Source: Clostridia bacterium (lineage in GTDB: Bacteria; Bacillota; DSM-521; Neomoorellales; SLTJ01). From it: a stretch of 7,751 bases of DNA. Below are positions 7,462 through 7,751 of the stretch, one piece after another. The stretch's first letter is position 1. Each line of letters begins with the position of its first letter. Both the position numbers and the translations under genes were made by a program. The notes under the pieces are model-generated. The model was not told the origin of the DNA. It searched no databases and saw only the letters and a list, made by a program, of their open reading frames with translations. Location: contig JACIYD010000062.1 in assembly GCA_014360105.1 (NCBI GenBank), positions 1 through 7,751 on the forward strand. The letters run 5' to 3'.

Positions 7462-7608
7462 TGGTAGCCCGCCGGAGCAGGAGGCTCGCGTGTTACGCTG
7501 GTCCACCGGCTTGCGGTCGCGGGAGCAAACCCAGGCCTACACCAGAAACTGGCATTTTCGGGGGGAGTACCCCACGGGGCGCGGCCGCACAAACGAAGGC
7601 GGGAAATT

Positions 7609-7620
7609 ACGCCTGGGAAA
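7609..7620 (+). repeat. Possible remnant of a third element copy
   Basis: After copy 2 the sequence ACGCCTGGGAAA recalls the start of a unit (GCAGGCCTGGGATTT), following the same GGGAAATT end. Only about nine bases correspond, so this is a weak call. Confidence 0.25.
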
Positions 7621-7622
7621 TA

Positions 7623-7632
7623 GAGGGGAAGG
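7623..7632 (+). promoter_or_regulatory. leuD ribosome binding site
   Basis: The purine-rich run GAGGGGAAGG ends 8 bases before the leuD ATG. Because leuC stops 708 bases upstream, leuD must be translated independently from this site rather than by coupling. Confidence 0.7.
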
Positions 7633-7640
7633 CAACGGTC

Positions 7641-7751
7641 ATGCGGTTTGAAGGACGCGTCTGGAAATTCGGGGACGACATCGATACCGATGTTATTATT
7701 CCGGCTCGCTACCTGAATACTACCGACCCGGCGGTTCTGGCCCGCCACTGC
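7641..7751 (+). CDS. leuD: 3-isopropylmalate dehydratase, small subunit, N-terminal fragment
   Basis: The first 37 codons of the swivelling-domain subunit that completes isopropylmalate isomerase with LeuC; the gene runs off the window. Residues 10-29 ([20 protein letters not shown]) are the family hallmark, with the [10 protein letters not shown] strand and the YLNT substrate-recognition loop at 24-27. The compact start [13 protein letters not shown] is typical of the partner of HacA-type LeuC proteins. Archaeal-type homoaconitase small subunits share the fold, but the operon context favours leucine synthesis. Placing it 708 bases after leuC is unusual for subunits needed in equal amounts. 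Confidence 0.93.
   Translation, partial: MRFEGRVWKFGDDIDTDVIIPARYLNTTDPAVLARHC

Larger units (their letters stand above)
7332..7538 (+). other. Long-range closing helix of copy 2
   Basis: AGGCCTGGG at 7332-7340 is perfectly complementary over 9 bases to CCCAGGCCT at 7530-7538. It occupies the same relative position as in copy 1, where the 3' strand carries TT instead of CC and still pairs through G-U. Confidence 0.5.
7323..7608 (+). repeat. Tandem structured element, copy 2
   Basis: The second direct copy starts directly where copy 1 ends. Landmarks matching copy 1 are at 7326-7344, 7355-7368, 7413-7426, 7438-7454, 7500-7509, 7511-7530, 7542-7552 and 7561-7608. From 7411 to 7608 it aligns to 7125-7322 over the same overall length (198 bases), with clustered substitutions and compensating small indels. 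It is shorter than copy 1 because bases 7369-7410 replace about 110 unrelated bases. The copy ends 32 bases before leuD. Confidence 0.9.
6933..7640 (+). other. 708-base noncoding gap between leuC and leuD filled by a tandem element
   Basis: There is no convincing gene here. Two direct copies of one element occupy 6970-7322 and 7323-7608, preceded by about 37 bases and followed by about 32 bases that carry the leuD ribosome site. Open frames exist on both strands, but the copies differ by single-base indels (12 versus 11 bases before the AGGGAT hairpin, a run of 5 versus 6 G near the 3' end) that break every frame. No U-tract terminator, promoter, transposase or T-box was recognised. The short inverted repeat CGGCC 6934-6938 / GGCCG 6950-6954 lies just after leuC. 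The stretch is presumably transcribed as part of the operon, because leuD follows in the same direction with only a ribosome site visible. Confidence 0.85.

Noticed and set aside
6970..7608. CRISPR array
   Set aside because: There are only two units of about 300 bases with no short regular repeats or spacers.
6970..7608. Insertion sequence or transposase remnant
   Set aside because: No transposase residues, terminal inverted repeats or target duplication can be identified. A nonautonomous palindrome-bearing element (REP or PATE-like) remains possible but is unsupported by a GTAG/GGAG foot sequence at the hairpins.
6933..7640. T-box leader or known riboswitch
   Set aside because: No AGGGTGGNACCGCG-type T-box sequence, specifier stem or recognised riboswitch core was seen, and there is no terminator/antiterminator pair.
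7436..7651. A 71-codon + strand frame ending inside leuD
   Set aside because: It shares [10 protein letters not shown] with the copy 1 frame only because both lie in the identical 20-base block; the frames diverge on either side and it overlaps the leuD start.
5571..7748. A 725-codon open frame on the - strand across leuC and the repeat region
   Set aside because: It is antisense to leuC with its clear aconitase motifs, has no recognisable domain, and the two repeat copies fall out of frame with each other because of the 5 versus 6 G run. It is a by-product of GC-rich codon use.

Overview
The window holds a GC-rich, tightly packed branched-chain amino acid operon, all on the + strand: the end of ilvE, then ilvD, ilvB, ilvN, leuA, leuC and the first 37 codons of leuD. 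The IlvD and HacA-type LeuC sequence styles, the long IlvN, the strong AGGAGG-like ribosome sites with several TTG starts, and the ilv-leu gene order all suggest a GC-rich, possibly thermophilic, member of the Bacillota (Clostridia/Moorella-like). That placement is inference from sequence style, not a database match.

Layout: 1-183 is the C-terminus of the branched-chain aminotransferase. ilvD (from a TTG at 196) follows 12 bases later. ilvB begins 19 bases after ilvD, and ilvN, leuA and leuC each overlap the gene before them by 29, 8 and 4 bases. IlvB/IlvN make acetolactate, IlvD makes the 2-keto acids, IlvE transaminates them, and LeuA plus LeuC/LeuD divert ketoisovalerate to leucine. ilvC, the step between IlvBN and IlvD and a common neighbour of ilvN, is not between ilvN and leuA.

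The unusual part is 6933-7640. LeuC and LeuD are subunits of one enzyme and are normally encoded almost end to end, yet here 708 noncoding bases separate them. The gap is filled by two tandem copies of one element (6970-7322 and 7323-7608), followed by a short possible remnant of a third.

By eye, each copy can fold on the sense strand into the same plan: a 9-bp long-range closing helix, two neighbouring hairpins with ANGGA hexaloops (AUGGAC and AGGGAU), a small CCAG-AAA-CTGG hairpin and an invariant 48-base 3' module. The outer stem of the AGGGAU hairpin is built from different sequences in the two copies but pairs in both, and the closing helix swaps G-C for G-U pairs. Both patterns suggest selection on RNA structure. 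I do not recognise this element as a named family. The AGGGAU hairpin resembles a CsrA/RsmA binding site, which gives a testable but unproven hypothesis.
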